Part shown: one piece after another, positions 1 through 8,560 of the stretch
Layout of the letters: every line of letters starts with the position of its first letter
Numbering within the stretch: position 1 is the stretch's first letter
Source: Terriglobia bacterium
Lineage (GTDB): Bacteria; Acidobacteriota; Terriglobia; Terriglobales; Acidobacteriaceae
Reading direction: 5' to 3'
Assembly: GCA_020072645.1 (NCBI GenBank)
Contig: JAIQGK010000012.1
Location: 434,001-498,000 of the forward strand
DNA length: 64,000 nucleotides
Program-made: the position numbers and the translations under genes
Notes under the pieces: model-generated
The model's database searches: none
Told to the model about the DNA's origin: nothing
What the model saw: only the letters and a program-made list of their open reading frames with translations

Positions 1-2520
1 AAAACCTTGGCCGCTGGCGGGATGATTGTTGGATTGAACATACCATTTGACCTGTCTCGTCTCGCTCTTGGCTGGGCAAGAGCCCGTAACGGCGGGTGGT
101 CGCTTATCATGTCAGAGCGCATCTCTCGCAAGACAGGTCAAAGTGAGCCCAATCCAAACCGGCCCCGGATTCGAGTTGACGCACCTTTCATAGCTTTGCT
201 TCGTTCCGAACATCCAGAGGAATGGCCCCCAGGTAGGTTTCTCGATCTGCACACTGTTTCCCTTGCATTATTTGGCGAAGCCATGGGCTTAGAGGCTTTG
301 TGTCAACGGTTAGAAATCCCCGGAAAAATTGCGCACGAACCAAGCGGAAAAATTATGCCTGCCGAAATCGATTATTGTCGGGGAGATGTACGAGCAACCC
401 ATACCGCGCTGAATGAATTGAAAAAAGAATTCGATCTGCATCCGTTGGAACACCTGTGGCCTGACAAAGCTTATTCTCCCGCCTCAATAGCTAAAGCTTA
501 CTTGGACGGAATGGGAATTATTCCACCAAAAGAAAAATTCGCCGTATCGAACAAAGTCCTGGGCATTGCGATGCAAGCATACTATGGCGGTAGAGCGGAA
601 TGCCGGGTGCGGAGGACTCCCGTTCCGGTGATTCATACAGATTTCAAAAGCCAATATCCGACCGTAAATACGCTCCTTGGAAACTGGAGAGTGTTAACCG
701 CTAAGAGCATATCGTTCGACGACGCAACCGAAGATGTGCGGAGATTTGTTAGCGCCGTAAAATTAGATGATCTTTTCAATCCTGATACGTGGAAAAAGTT
801 ATCTTTTTTTGCGCTTGTCCGGCCAGATAAAGACATCCTGCCAATTCGGACGGCGTATAACAACGTAACGCAAAACATCGGCATAAACGAACTTACCTCA
901 AATCAGCCGATCTGGTTTGCGGGTCCTGATGTCGTCAAGTCAGCAATTCTGAGCGGCAAGGTGCCACATATCGAAAGAGCGATTCGGATAAAGCCGATAG
1001 GCAAACAGCCCGGACTAAAGACAATAAGATTGCGGGGAACTCTCGCAATAGACCCGAGACGAAATGATTTCTTTCGCTATGTTGTAGAGGAACGCGAACG
1101 CCAAAAAGGCAACAAAGCGCAGGCTGACTTCTTAAAAGTTCTTGCCAATGCCGGAAGTTACGGTCTATTCGTGGAAATCAATCCAGAGAAATCGGCGAAG
1201 CCAGTCAAAATTAAAGTTTTTTCCGGTGAACAGTCGTTTGAGCAATCATCACAGGTTATTGAAAAACACGGTCGATGGTACTTCCCGCCCCTTGCGGCGC
1301 TAATCACTGCGGGTGGTCGGTTGCTTTTGGGAATGCTTGAAAAATCTGTAATAAACGAGGGAGGAGCACACCTCTTTTGCGACACCGATTCACTGTGCAT
1401 CGTTGGATCAAATCAGGGCAGCTTCGTTCCTTGTTTAGGGGGAAGGCACAGTTTGCCGAATGGTAAAGACGCGGTCAAAGCCCTTTCGCGAAAAGCTATT
1501 GAGCAAATTGCAAATAGGTTCAGGTTGCTCAATCCGTATCATCCTCACGTTGTCCCGCACCTTCTAAAGATCGAGGATATTAATTTTGATTCGTCAGGCC
1601 AGCTTCGCAAACTTATGGGTTACGCGATTTCTGCCAAACGGTACGTTCTTTATCAGCAATCCAAATCTCAGCTCACCATAATCGAACCAAAGGCTCACGG
1701 CTTAGGCTATCTTTATCCGCCAATAGAGAAAAAAGGGAAGGATGATCCGCACTGGACATTCGAGGCTTGGAAATGGATGTTGTGCAAGGAACTTGGTTTG
1801 CGAAGTTCCGCGCCTCGCTGGGTTGATCTGCCTGCAATGATGCGAATTGTTGTAAGCACGCCGAATGTGCTCGGTAGGTTTAATCAGCTGACGCGACCTT
1901 ACAATTTTCTGTTTTGTCCCTTGATCGATGCGGTTGCCGGTTATCCAGCAAATTTGGATAGAGACAATTGCACATTGATAACAGCATTCACAAAAAATCG
2001 AAGGCACTGGATACAGGCGGAATGCATCAACGTTCTTGACGGAGCACGTTATCAGCTTGCAGAAAAGCAGAGCAATAAGCTAGACAAGTTGATTCCTCAA
2101 ACTTTTGAATATGTACTTAGACTCTATCTTTGCCATCCTGAGGCAAAGTCTCTTGCCCCTGATAGCACGGCATCCGTCGCTGATACGCGGGGACTATTGA
2201 AACGCTCATCTATTATCGCAGGCCAGTTGCGCTATGTCGGAAAAGAAACCGATAGGCGGTGGACGGAGGACGAAAACCCAAGCCTGCTGACATTTTCACC
2301 CGTCGAATATCTTCCCTCCGGCAAGGTTGCTGCTGATACGAACTTACAAGCTAAAGTCAGCGACCTGGGTGTTCGCGAACTTATGCGGAGAACGGGATTT
2401 AGCCAACACACGATAGAAGCGATTCGCGACGGGAAACCAGTGCGACGAACTACTTTGACGCGGATGCAAGCGACGGTACTGCTTCCCCGAAATTTGAAGC
2501 GGCAAACTCTAAAAGATTAA
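1..2520 (+). CDS. Family B DNA polymerase, 5' end beyond window
   Basis: Template-directed DNA synthesis with a probable 3'-5' proofreading domain. The frame is open to base 1, so the N-terminus (including an expected ExoI D-x-E motif) lies outside the window. Counting from a TTG at base 7, visible motifs are ExoII NIPFD (11-15), ExoIII Y123-x3-D127, a YxGG motif (192-195), polymerase motif A DFKSQYP (212-218), motif B K377 to YG386, T-x2-GR (434-438), motif C DTDS (459-462) and K-x-Y (543-545). All catalytic motifs look intact. The last ~50 residues resemble a helix-turn-helix and recur downstream at 3928. It is followed by an AAA ATPase on the same strand after a 40-base gap. A cellular replicative role is unlikely, since bacterial replicases are family C. 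Mobile-element or defence origin is inference. Family assignment is firm; subfamily is not. Confidence 0.85.
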   Translation, partial: KTLAAGGMIVGLNIPFDLSRLALGWARARNGGWSLIMSERISRKTGQSEPNPNRPRIRVDAPFIALLRSEHPEEWPPGRFLDLHTVSLALFGEAMGLEALCQRLEIPGKIAHEPSGKIMPAEIDYCRGDVRATHTALNELKKEFDLHPLEHLWPDKAYSPASIAKAYLDGMGIIPPKEKFAVSNKVLGIAMQAYYGGRAECRVRRTPVPVIHTDFKSQYPTVNTLLGNWRVLTAKSISFDDATEDVRRFVSAVKLDDLFNPDTWKKLSFFALVRPDKDILPIRTAYNNVTQNIGINELTSNQPIWFAGPDVVKSAILSGKVPHIERAIRIKPIGKQPGLKTIRLRGTLAIDPRRNDFFRYVVEERERQKGNKAQADFLKVLANAGSYGLFVEINPEKSAKPVKIKVFSGEQSFEQSSQVIEKHGRWYFPPLAALITAGGRLLLGMLEKSVINEGGAHLFCDTDSLCIVGSNQGSFVPCLGGRHSLPNGKDAVKALSRKAIEQIANRFRLLNPYHPHVVPHLLKIEDINFDSSGQLRKLMGYAISAKRYVLYQQSKSQLTIIEPKAHGLGYLYPPIEKKGKDDPHWTFEAWKWMLCKELGLRSSAPRWVDLPAMMRIVVSTPNVLGRFNQLTRPYNFLFCPLIDAVAGYPANLDRDNCTLITAFTKNRRHWIQAECINVLDGARYQLAEKQSNKLDKLIPQTFEYVLRLYLCHPEAKSLAPDSTASVADTRGLLKRSSIIAGQLRYVGKETDRRWTEDENPSLLTFSPVEYLPSGKVAADTNLQAKVSDLGVRELMRRTGFSQHTIEAIRDGKPVRRTTLTRMQATVLLPRNLKRQTLKD
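2368..2476 (+). repeat. Direct repeat copy 1: polymerase C-terminal HTH segment
   Basis: This segment encodes the C-terminal helix-turn-helix-like part of the polymerase (GVRELMRRTGF and following). It aligns without gaps, at a fixed offset of 1560 bases, to 3928-4036. By eye the two are roughly three-quarters identical in DNA and closer in protein, so this is an old duplication or two members of one domain family, not a recent copy. Confidence 0.8.
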
Positions 2521-2560
2521 GAGTGCCCAAACATAGAGATTAGAGGTAAACTCCCCAAAT

Positions 2561-3859
2561 ATGCTTGTCAATCCGTTTACTCCCACGAGAATTGCGTCCA
2601 AGCCAAACGAGTTTTTCGGAAGATTCGATGAGATCACCATATTGGAGAGATCGCTGCAAATGGGGTCAGTAGTTTTGGACGGGCCAATAGGAATTGGAAA
2701 ATCATCCTTGTTGTCGCGGGTTGTATTGGCAATGGAGGGATTTGCGACTGGCAAGAAAGCAAAATCGGTACTGGCTACGGGACACAGGGGTATCCAGACT
2801 GTTGATGATGCTGCGCGCATTCTCCTTCACAAATTTGTTGATATTGATGAGAAGCAAAAATCCGTATCCTTTAAAGTCGCATTGGGCATACCGAAGTTCG
2901 GCTTGGGGGTTGAATATGAACGAAAAACCCAGGAAATATATAAGAATTTTTCCGATGGCCAGCATCTTGCAGCCTTATTGAATATTATTGAGCGTGAAAC
3001 ATTGTTGAAAATTCTCGGCTCAGACCATGTTCTTCTTTTATGCGTTGATGAAGCTGATAAATGTCCCGTTGCCTTGGCCAGATTGGTCAGATCTATTTCA
3101 AATGATATACAACATCAAGGCATTGATTCTGTGCGATTCGTTTTAGCGGGGGTTAGTCCTTATTTCCAAGCGATGGTAGCAGAAGATGAGGGAATTCGCA
3201 GGTTTTTCTATAAGACAATTCGTCTCAAGTCTCTCTCCGATTCAGACAGCCAAGACCTTCTGCACACCAAGTTGACCGTGGTCGCACAACGGGCAGAGAA
3301 AGATGGTATAAGGCTGCGCATCCATCCGAACGTAATTGGGCGTGTCGTATCTCTCTCAGGGGGTCATCCTCATATCTTGCAACTACTAGGCTCTCATTTG
3401 GTCGAGCATGAAAATGAGGACCCTGACGGTATCATTGACGCAAAAGACTTGGTCAATTCACTTAGAAGGGTATGCTACGAGGATCGAAGTCAGGTGTATG
3501 AGTCTACCCTCCACATGCTCGAAATCGAGGGTAGGCTTGACGGTCTTCTGGAACTGTTCGCCCGAGGCTCATCTGGCTTTCCAACTAAAATCGATCAAAC
3601 CGTTGCACTTGAAACTGTTGGTACAGATACGATTCAGTGGTTTGTTGACCACAACATTCTTGCGCGAACCGAGGATGGCTCATACGGCTTGGTAGATGAG
3701 TTCTTGCGGATACGCATGTTGTTGGATTCCTTAGACAGCAATGACGAGATTAAACAAGTCGAATTGGAGATACTCGAACAGTTTGCCATTCAGTCGGCTT
3801 ACCTAGAAAACTCTTACTCCAATGACAGAATACGGATCACTGGAGATACTGAGGATTAG
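2561..3859 (+). CDS. Orc/STAND-like AAA ATPase
   Basis: A 432-residue P-loop ATPase of the AAA_16/Orc1-Cdc6-like kind. The N-terminal NPF...FFGR signature (residues 4-21) leads to Walker A GPIGIGKS (41-48) and Walker B LLLCVDEADK with D163 and E164. A lid-like region follows (SGGHPHILQLLG), and the C-terminal third looks like a winged helix (DHNILARTEDGSYGLVDEFLRIR). No signal peptide or membrane segment is seen. The ATG start is 40 bases after the polymerase stop, so the two are probably cotranscribed; the upstream Shine-Dalgarno is weak. With a family B polymerase upstream it could act as a loader or DNA-binding partner, or as an NTPase sensor in a defence module. Both roles are inference. 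The ATPase family call is secure. Confidence 0.8.
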   Translation: MLVNPFTPTRIASKPNEFFGRFDEITILERSLQMGSVVLDGPIGIGKSSLLSRVVLAMEGFATGKKAKSVLATGHRGIQTVDDAARILLHKFVDIDEKQKSVSFKVALGIPKFGLGVEYERKTQEIYKNFSDGQHLAALLNIIERETLLKILGSDHVLLLCVDEADKCPVALARLVRSISNDIQHQGIDSVRFVLAGVSPYFQAMVAEDEGIRRFFYKTIRLKSLSDSDSQDLLHTKLTVVAQRAEKDGIRLRIHPNVIGRVVSLSGGHPHILQLLGSHLVEHENEDPDGIIDAKDLVNSLRRVCYEDRSQVYESTLHMLEIEGRLDGLLELFARGSSGFPTKIDQTVALETVGTDTIQWFVDHNILARTEDGSYGLVDEFLRIRMLLDSLDSNDEIKQVELEILEQFAIQSAYLENSYSNDRIRITGDTED

Positions 3860-3927
3860 TATGGGGCCGCTGGGGGGCGAGCGGCACTCGCATCTGCCCG
3901 CCCCCTAACACCTGGATTGCAAATCGT

Positions 3928-4036
3928 GGTGTTCGCGAACTCATGCGCAAAACTGGATTCAGACAGCACACTATCGAAGCGCTTCGCGATGGAAAGCCCG
4001 TGCGCCGCACAACACTTATCCGAATGCGGACTGCGG
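3928..4036 (+). repeat. Direct repeat copy 2: HTH segment
   Basis: Partner of 2368-2476, at a constant offset of 1560 bases. It lies just after the AAA ATPase stop codon, so the two copies bracket that gene. Recombination between them would delete the ATPase. Confidence 0.75.
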
Positions 4037-4224
4037 TGGAAACACAAGTCTTCGGGGATGAGTCCCCAAACAGCGTTTCCCGAAAGTTCGCCGAAGAAAG
4101 AGGAATGATCGTCCCAGATAGACTTCAGCTATCATGTAAGTTCATTTTGGATCACTTATGCCTTCAGGAGCCGTCAACGCCCGTTTTCCATGTCGAGAGC
4201 TTGGCGACTACATGGAGGAAGTGA
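3928..4224 (+). pseudogene. Relic of polymerase-type C-terminal HTH, open frame running into FRG gene
   Basis: The frame is open from 3853 to a stop at 4222-4224. It reads GVRELMRKTGFRQHTIEAL..., matching the polymerase C-terminus almost residue for residue over about 35 positions, then a tail with no match to the polymerase. No good start codon or ribosome site precedes it; the first ATG is 3943. It may be the tail of a lost second polymerase copy, or the N-terminal HTH of the FRG protein cut off by a frameshift: its last residues (FHVES) would join smoothly to the FRG N-terminus if one base were restored near 4200. Confidence 0.5.
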
Positions 4225-5012
4225 AGAAAGTCCAGAAGACGTGGAGAAAAGGAAAAGTGGAATCCAAAGGGGACAGTATGCCACTTTGGTTTCGAGGTCA
4301 ACGGTCTGCAAAGTGGGATCTCCGGCCTCGAATCTATCGTCATGAATATGCTGAGGCTTTAGAATCTGAGATTAGGCTTGAGTTTGAGGGCCACGGCTTA
4401 CAACTAGCGACAACAAATCTGAACCGCACGAAGTGGGAATGGTACTTCTTGATGCAACATTACGGTGCGCCGACAAGATTGTTGGATTGGACTGGAAACC
4501 CGCTAGCGGCGCTCTATTTTGCGATTGCAGACGAGTCGATAAAGGACGATGTCAAGAATCAAGACGCTGCGGTCTGGATTTTTGACCCCTGGCGTTGGAA
4601 CAACTTGCATTTTAGTGGACTCAGTGGCCCTAGCTTGCCGGGCTGGAAGGAAACCGAACCGTTTCTTCCTGATCTTGAAGATGCCTGCAATCGAGAACGG
4701 GTTCGGAAGCGCTGGCCAATCGCCATCGAACCTCCGAGCATCGACCGACGACTCGCTAATCAGGCAGCTCGATTCCTCTTGTTCGGCAAGGAGAAAGACC
4801 TTGTCAAGGCTATGGACCGAACAAAGAACGAGCGCGAGAAAACACCTAGACTGGCGTATATCGTGCTCGCACATGAGAAATTGGATAGCATTCGCTGCGA
4901 GCTCGACGACATTGGCGTCAACCATCGCATGCTTTTTCCCGATCTACAGGGATTGGGGGCCCACTTATCGTGGGAGTGGAAAGGGTTCCGCAAAGCAAGG
5001 CATCTCTACTGA
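4158..5012 (+). CDS. FRG-domain protein
   Basis: A 284-residue protein with the FRG fold, named for its F-R-G motif. It shows WFRGQ (about residue 44), then LRPRIYR, then the core LMQHYGAPTRLLDWTGNPLAALYFA, all typical of the family. The FRG domain is known from phage-defence and mobile contexts, but its biochemical activity is poorly established. The ATG at 4158 gives an N-terminus that only partly fits the family; the overlapping frame ending at 4224 supplies the better-looking piece FHVES just before LGDYMEEVKK, so a one-base deletion near 4200 is possible and the true start may lie further up. It follows the ATPase and relic HTH in the same orientation and precedes a GNAT-like gene by 62 bases. 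No membrane segment. Confidence 0.75.
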   Translation: MPSGAVNARFPCRELGDYMEEVKKVQKTWRKGKVESKGDSMPLWFRGQRSAKWDLRPRIYRHEYAEALESEIRLEFEGHGLQLATTNLNRTKWEWYFLMQHYGAPTRLLDWTGNPLAALYFAIADESIKDDVKNQDAAVWIFDPWRWNNLHFSGLSGPSLPGWKETEPFLPDLEDACNRERVRKRWPIAIEPPSIDRRLANQAARFLLFGKEKDLVKAMDRTKNEREKTPRLAYIVLAHEKLDSIRCELDDIGVNHRMLFPDLQGLGAHLSWEWKGFRKARHLY

Positions 5013-5074
5013 TGGTTATTTCTAACGGGAAAAAAGGCACGACTAAGGCCAAAAAAAAAAGGAGTGCTTGATTG

Positions 5075-5572
5075 ATGTTGGGCGTTATCACATTTAAGTA
5101 CGATGTTCGACTCGACCAAACGATGGCATTTGAATCTGTGTATCACGAGAATCTGCGTTACGACTTCGAAGAGAAACAGGAGCTACGGGCTACGCGGGGA
5201 GCACTGTTTGTGTGGATGTTTATAGGTGAAGAACTTGCTGGAGAGTCCTATGGCATTCCTCTCGCAAATCTCGATGAACCAATCGAGGGCTTGACTGAAT
5301 TAACTGATACAGAAAAACGGGCAGGAATTTACTGCTACTCAAATACGATCCTCCCCTCTTTTCAAAAGCAGGGTTTCGGGAAAATTCTCAAAGCTCACTG
5401 GCTAGGGGTAGTCGCAGGTAAGGGGTTTGAGCTTGTTTATGGCCATGCACGTCCGGGAGGAAGTCAGGCACTAAACGTCCAGTTCGGAGCCGCCCTTCTT
5501 GGTGTCTTTCCCAATTGGTATGACACGGGCGAGGATTACAGGATGTACCGCCTCGTACTCGATTCGGTGTAA
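5075..5572 (+). CDS. GNAT-like acetyltransferase
   Basis: A 165-residue protein with a GNAT-type acetyl-CoA binding signature, LPSFQKQGFGKILKAHW (Q-x-x-G-x-G-like loop), preceded by a beta-strand-like stretch and followed by a conserved-looking C-terminal strand (YRMYRLVL). The fold call is moderate because overall similarity to known GNATs is visible only in this core. The ATG at 5075 has a good ribosome site (AAAGGAG at 5058-5064); a TTG three bases earlier is in frame. It is the last gene of the accessory island, 62 bases after the FRG gene and probably cotranscribed with it. The substrate cannot be told. Confidence 0.6.
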   Translation: MLGVITFKYDVRLDQTMAFESVYHENLRYDFEEKQELRATRGALFVWMFIGEELAGESYGIPLANLDEPIEGLTELTDTEKRAGIYCYSNTILPSFQKQGFGKILKAHWLGVVAGKGFELVYGHARPGGSQALNVQFGAALLGVFPNWYDTGEDYRMYRLVLDSV

Positions 5573-5753
5573 ACCAGCATACGGTGAGCGCAATTTTATC
5601 GCGGTTTTCACCCCCCCAATCCCTCGCACCGCCCCCTAAGGCACTGAGGTGTAGCAGTTTTCCCGTTCTAATAGCTATCCCCGTCAAACGACGCACATGT
5701 GAGAATAGCGCGACAGCCAATGCAAACCACCGCTACTGGGGATTTAAAGGACC
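5573..5753. other. Boundary between accessory island and core-like genes
   Basis: No supported gene. The stretch holds a C-rich run (5608-5637) whose CCGCCCCCTAA core also occurs at 3899-3909, before the FRG cassette. The similarity is short and could be chance, but it brackets the FRG and GNAT genes. Confidence 0.3.
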
Positions 5754-6528
5754 TTACTCAGCCGCCCTACACGTCCGCGAGTCCGCGTCGCGCCATTCAC
5801 GTGACCACAATTTTGACGACAGCGCCTTATCGGGATGGGTCGATTCGTACTCGGCAATTATCCGGTCATAGGCGGATGAAGCCTTACTGCGGTCATCGTC
5901 ACCGAAAATCACTCCGGTTCCACGTTCGACCTCAATCTTCGCTCCGAGCCTATGAGCGGCCTTCCGGACCGCTGCATCGGAAGTGCCTTCCGGCAAAAAA
6001 CGAGCACTCGATGCTCATCGAGCAGCGTGCGGCTGGAACTCCGGTCTCATCCAGGACTTGCTCCATGCGTACACGCGGGATCTTTTGCGGAACGCGCAGC
6101 CGAACCATCTCTGCCGGCTTTGTCCGCGAAGCGACGGCGGCTTCCGGAATGAATGCAACCACGAACTTCTGATGGGCAAAGCGGCCAAGCAGCGCCATCA
6201 TGTACCGCATCTCTTCAAGCGACACCGGCACTTTTACCACTACGGAATTCTCTGCGCCGCTCACGCCCAGTGTCCCTTGCTCGTGGACTTCACCGATCAC
6301 CGTTTCCACAGAACCGCGCGCCGCAACCGCGCATACGATACGATCAGCCACCGCGACAAAGTTCGCTTCCTCAAACGACCGCAGAGAGACCTTTGCGTCG
6401 GCATAGCTCATTGAATCTCGCGTGTTAGGCGAGCCCAGGCCGACCGCCATCTGCTGTCCCGCAGCCGATCCGAGCAAAACCAAAATACTCACGAGACAGC
6501 GCGTGAACATTGTTTCGGTCAATGCCAT
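5754..6528 (-). pseudogene. Exported hypothetical protein with apparent frameshift
   Basis: Two minus-strand frames make one protein. The first (6528 down to 5950) starts with a signal peptide (MFTRCLVSILVLLGSAAGQQ, alternative start at 6510) and runs to a stop soon after ARCSMSIECSFF. The second (from about 5996 down to 5754) begins LPEGTSDAAVRKAAHRLGAKI and ends in an alpha-helical tail. A run of six T on the coding strand (5995-6000) sits exactly at the switch; with five T the reading would be SIECSFLPEGTSDAAV without a break. So this is a one-base slip: sequencing error, real mutation, or slippage. The restored protein is about 257 residues and matches no family I recognise. It is divergent from the next gene. 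Confidence 0.55.
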
Positions 6529-6653
6529 GGCAAGATCATACCTACTCTGGGAACAACCGAGTTGCGCAGAATCGCTTCTATGCTGGGCCCAACTCGTAAT
6601 GTGGCGCGCCAGCTATAATTGGCCGTTTCCCATCCTTCGATTGGAGAAGTTGC

Positions 6654-7991
6654 ATGTTTCGACCCATCATCCTGGCCGTGGTTCTTACCGCTTCCTGTCT
6701 GGCGCAAGATAAAACACCGACAGCCGACGTCGCGCGGATGGAACAGATCGTACAGTCCTACGTGCCCAGCAAATTTATGGGATCGGTGCTGGTGGCCCAG
6801 GACGGCAAGGTCTTGCTCGACAAGGGATACGGATTCGCCAACCTAGAGTGGGGCGTCCCGAACACGCCCACCACAAAGTTCCGTCTGGGATCGCTTACCA
6901 AGCAGTTCACCGCTGCGTCGATCTTGCTGCTGGAAGAGCGCGGCAAGCTGAAGGTGGAAGATCCTGTTAAGAAATACATGCCGGACGCACCGGCGGCCTG
7001 GGACAAGATAACGATCTTTCATCTGCTGACGCATACGTCGGGCATCCCGAGCTTCACCGGCTTTCCTGACTACGAATCTCGTGAGGCGCAGGCCATGACG
7101 CCGGAAAAGCTTGTGGAATGGTTTCGCGACAAGCCCCTGGAATTTGAGCCGGGAACGAAGTGGAACTATTCGAACTCCGGATACGTCTTGCTCGGTTACC
7201 TCATTGAAAAGATCAGCGGACAGAGTTACAGCGACTTTGTGCAGCAGAATATCTTCACGCCGCTGGGAATGAAGGATTCAGGCTACGATTCAAATTCCGC
7301 GATCATCGCCCATCGGGCCGCAGGTTATGCGCCGGGCAAGAGCGGCCCTGTGAACGCCGGATTCGTCCACATGAGTATTCCGTTTTCCGCCGGGGCGCTT
7401 TATTCCACCACTGAAGACCTGCTGCGCTGGGAACAGGGCCTGTTCGGCTGCAAGGTGTTAAAGCCTGAATCGCTGGCCAAGATGACTACGCCTTTCAAGC
7501 AGGACTATGCTTTTGGGCTGGGTGTATCAACCAATAATGGACATAAGATGATCGCGCATGATGGCGGAATCCAGGGCTTTAATACGTTTTTGGGTTATTT
7601 TCCCGACGACAAGCTGGTAGTGGCGGTGCTGGCCAATCTGAATGGACCCTTTGCGGAGCAAATTGCGAGAAATCTGGTGAAAGTGGCGCATGGCGAGAAG
7701 GTAGTGCTGCCTACGGAGAGAAAAGAGATCAAGGTATCGCAGGAAATTTTGAAACAGTATGTGGGGACGTATGAACTAACGCCCAAATTCAGCCTTGCCA
7801 TCACACTGGAGGATGGCCAGTTGATTTCACAAGGTACGAACCAGGGAAAGGTGCCGATGTTCGCCGAATCAGAAACCATGTTCTTCCTGAAGCTGGTGGA
7901 TGCGCAAATAGAATTCGTGAAGAACGAAAAAGGCGAGGTGAATCTTGTGCTGCACCAGAACGGGCGCGATGTGAAAGGCGTGAGGAGATAG
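6654..7991 (+). CDS. Exported serine hydrolase of the beta-lactamase/PBP4 type
   Basis: A 445-residue class C-type beta-lactamase-fold hydrolase. The N-terminal signal peptide ends near CLAQD. The catalytic S80-L-T-K tetrad, the Y172-S-N motif and a late HDGG box (near 305, taking the place of KTG) are all present. The C-terminal ~100 residues form the small lipocalin-like DUF3471-type tail seen in acidobacterial members. Such proteins are usually esterases or D-Ala-peptidases rather than drug-inactivating enzymes. The ATG has a GGAG ribosome site 9 bases upstream. It stands alone or with the small membrane protein downstream. Substrate is unknown. Confidence 0.85.
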   Translation: MFRPIILAVVLTASCLAQDKTPTADVARMEQIVQSYVPSKFMGSVLVAQDGKVLLDKGYGFANLEWGVPNTPTTKFRLGSLTKQFTAASILLLEERGKLKVEDPVKKYMPDAPAAWDKITIFHLLTHTSGIPSFTGFPDYESREAQAMTPEKLVEWFRDKPLEFEPGTKWNYSNSGYVLLGYLIEKISGQSYSDFVQQNIFTPLGMKDSGYDSNSAIIAHRAAGYAPGKSGPVNAGFVHMSIPFSAGALYSTTEDLLRWEQGLFGCKVLKPESLAKMTTPFKQDYAFGLGVSTNNGHKMIAHDGGIQGFNTFLGYFPDDKLVVAVLANLNGPFAEQIARNLVKVAHGEKVVLPTERKEIKVSQEILKQYVGTYELTPKFSLAITLEDGQLISQGTNQGKVPMFAESETMFFLKLVDAQIEFVKNEKGEVNLVLHQNGRDVKGVRR

Positions 7992-8039
7992 CGGACCAGC
8001 CGAGAGGATTTCGGTTCGTATGTAAGGAGAGAAATTGCA

Positions 8040-8507
8040 GTGAGAAGAAACCGGATCGTGTTGGCGGTTGCGATGGCATTATTCGCGGGTTCTTTTTTGG
8101 GAACCGCCGTGGTTTGCAGGTCGGCTTTCATCAGTGGTACGGAAGTCTCCGGCTATTCTTGCGCGGAGATGGCGATCCTCATGCCGTGGAGCGATGATGG
8201 GGGCAAGTTGCTGCACGAGCGTCCGCTAGGGTACGTTGCCACGCTTCTAAGCGGATGGATCAATCTCATTTTTGTGGCCGCGGTGATCTTACTGCTTAAT
8301 GGACGGCATCGCAGGCTGGCCAATGTGATTCGGTCCGCTCTTCTGCTCATGCTTCCGGCGTGTTGGATTGTTTTCTTTTATCAAAGCATGCGGCCTGATT
8401 ATGCTTATTTTCTGTGGACGGCCGCGATACTTCTGGCACTCTTCTCCCGTTCATTTTCGAATCTGCTGGTTAGAACTGCACCGGCGAGATCAGTTGATTT
8501 GGCCTGA
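8040..8507 (+). CDS. Small polytopic membrane protein, unknown function
   Basis: A 155-residue protein starting at GTG 8040 with AAGGAG about 12 bases upstream. Four hydrophobic segments are visible: near residues 8-30, 70-90, 98-118 and 122-142. No motif is recognised. It lies 48 bases after the serine hydrolase on the same strand and may be cotranscribed with it. Confidence 0.6.
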   Translation: MRRNRIVLAVAMALFAGSFLGTAVVCRSAFISGTEVSGYSCAEMAILMPWSDDGGKLLHERPLGYVATLLSGWINLIFVAAVILLLNGRHRRLANVIRSALLLMLPACWIVFFYQSMRPDYAYFLWTAAILLALFSRSFSNLLVRTAPARSVDLA

Positions 8508-8560
8508 GTGTACACGCGAGTAAAGATTTAACGTATGTGTGAGCAGCGTAAAATCCCACC

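Noticed and set aside
1-2520. Primer-independent (piPolB) identity for the polymerase
   Set aside because: The motifs fit family B in general; no piPolB-specific insertion could be recognised and no pipolin partner genes (integrase, UDG) are visible.
3895-5640. Direct repeats CCGCCCCCTAA at 3899 and 5628 as borders of an FRG-GNAT cassette
   Set aside because: Only about 11 bases of low-complexity C-rich sequence; no further match around it.
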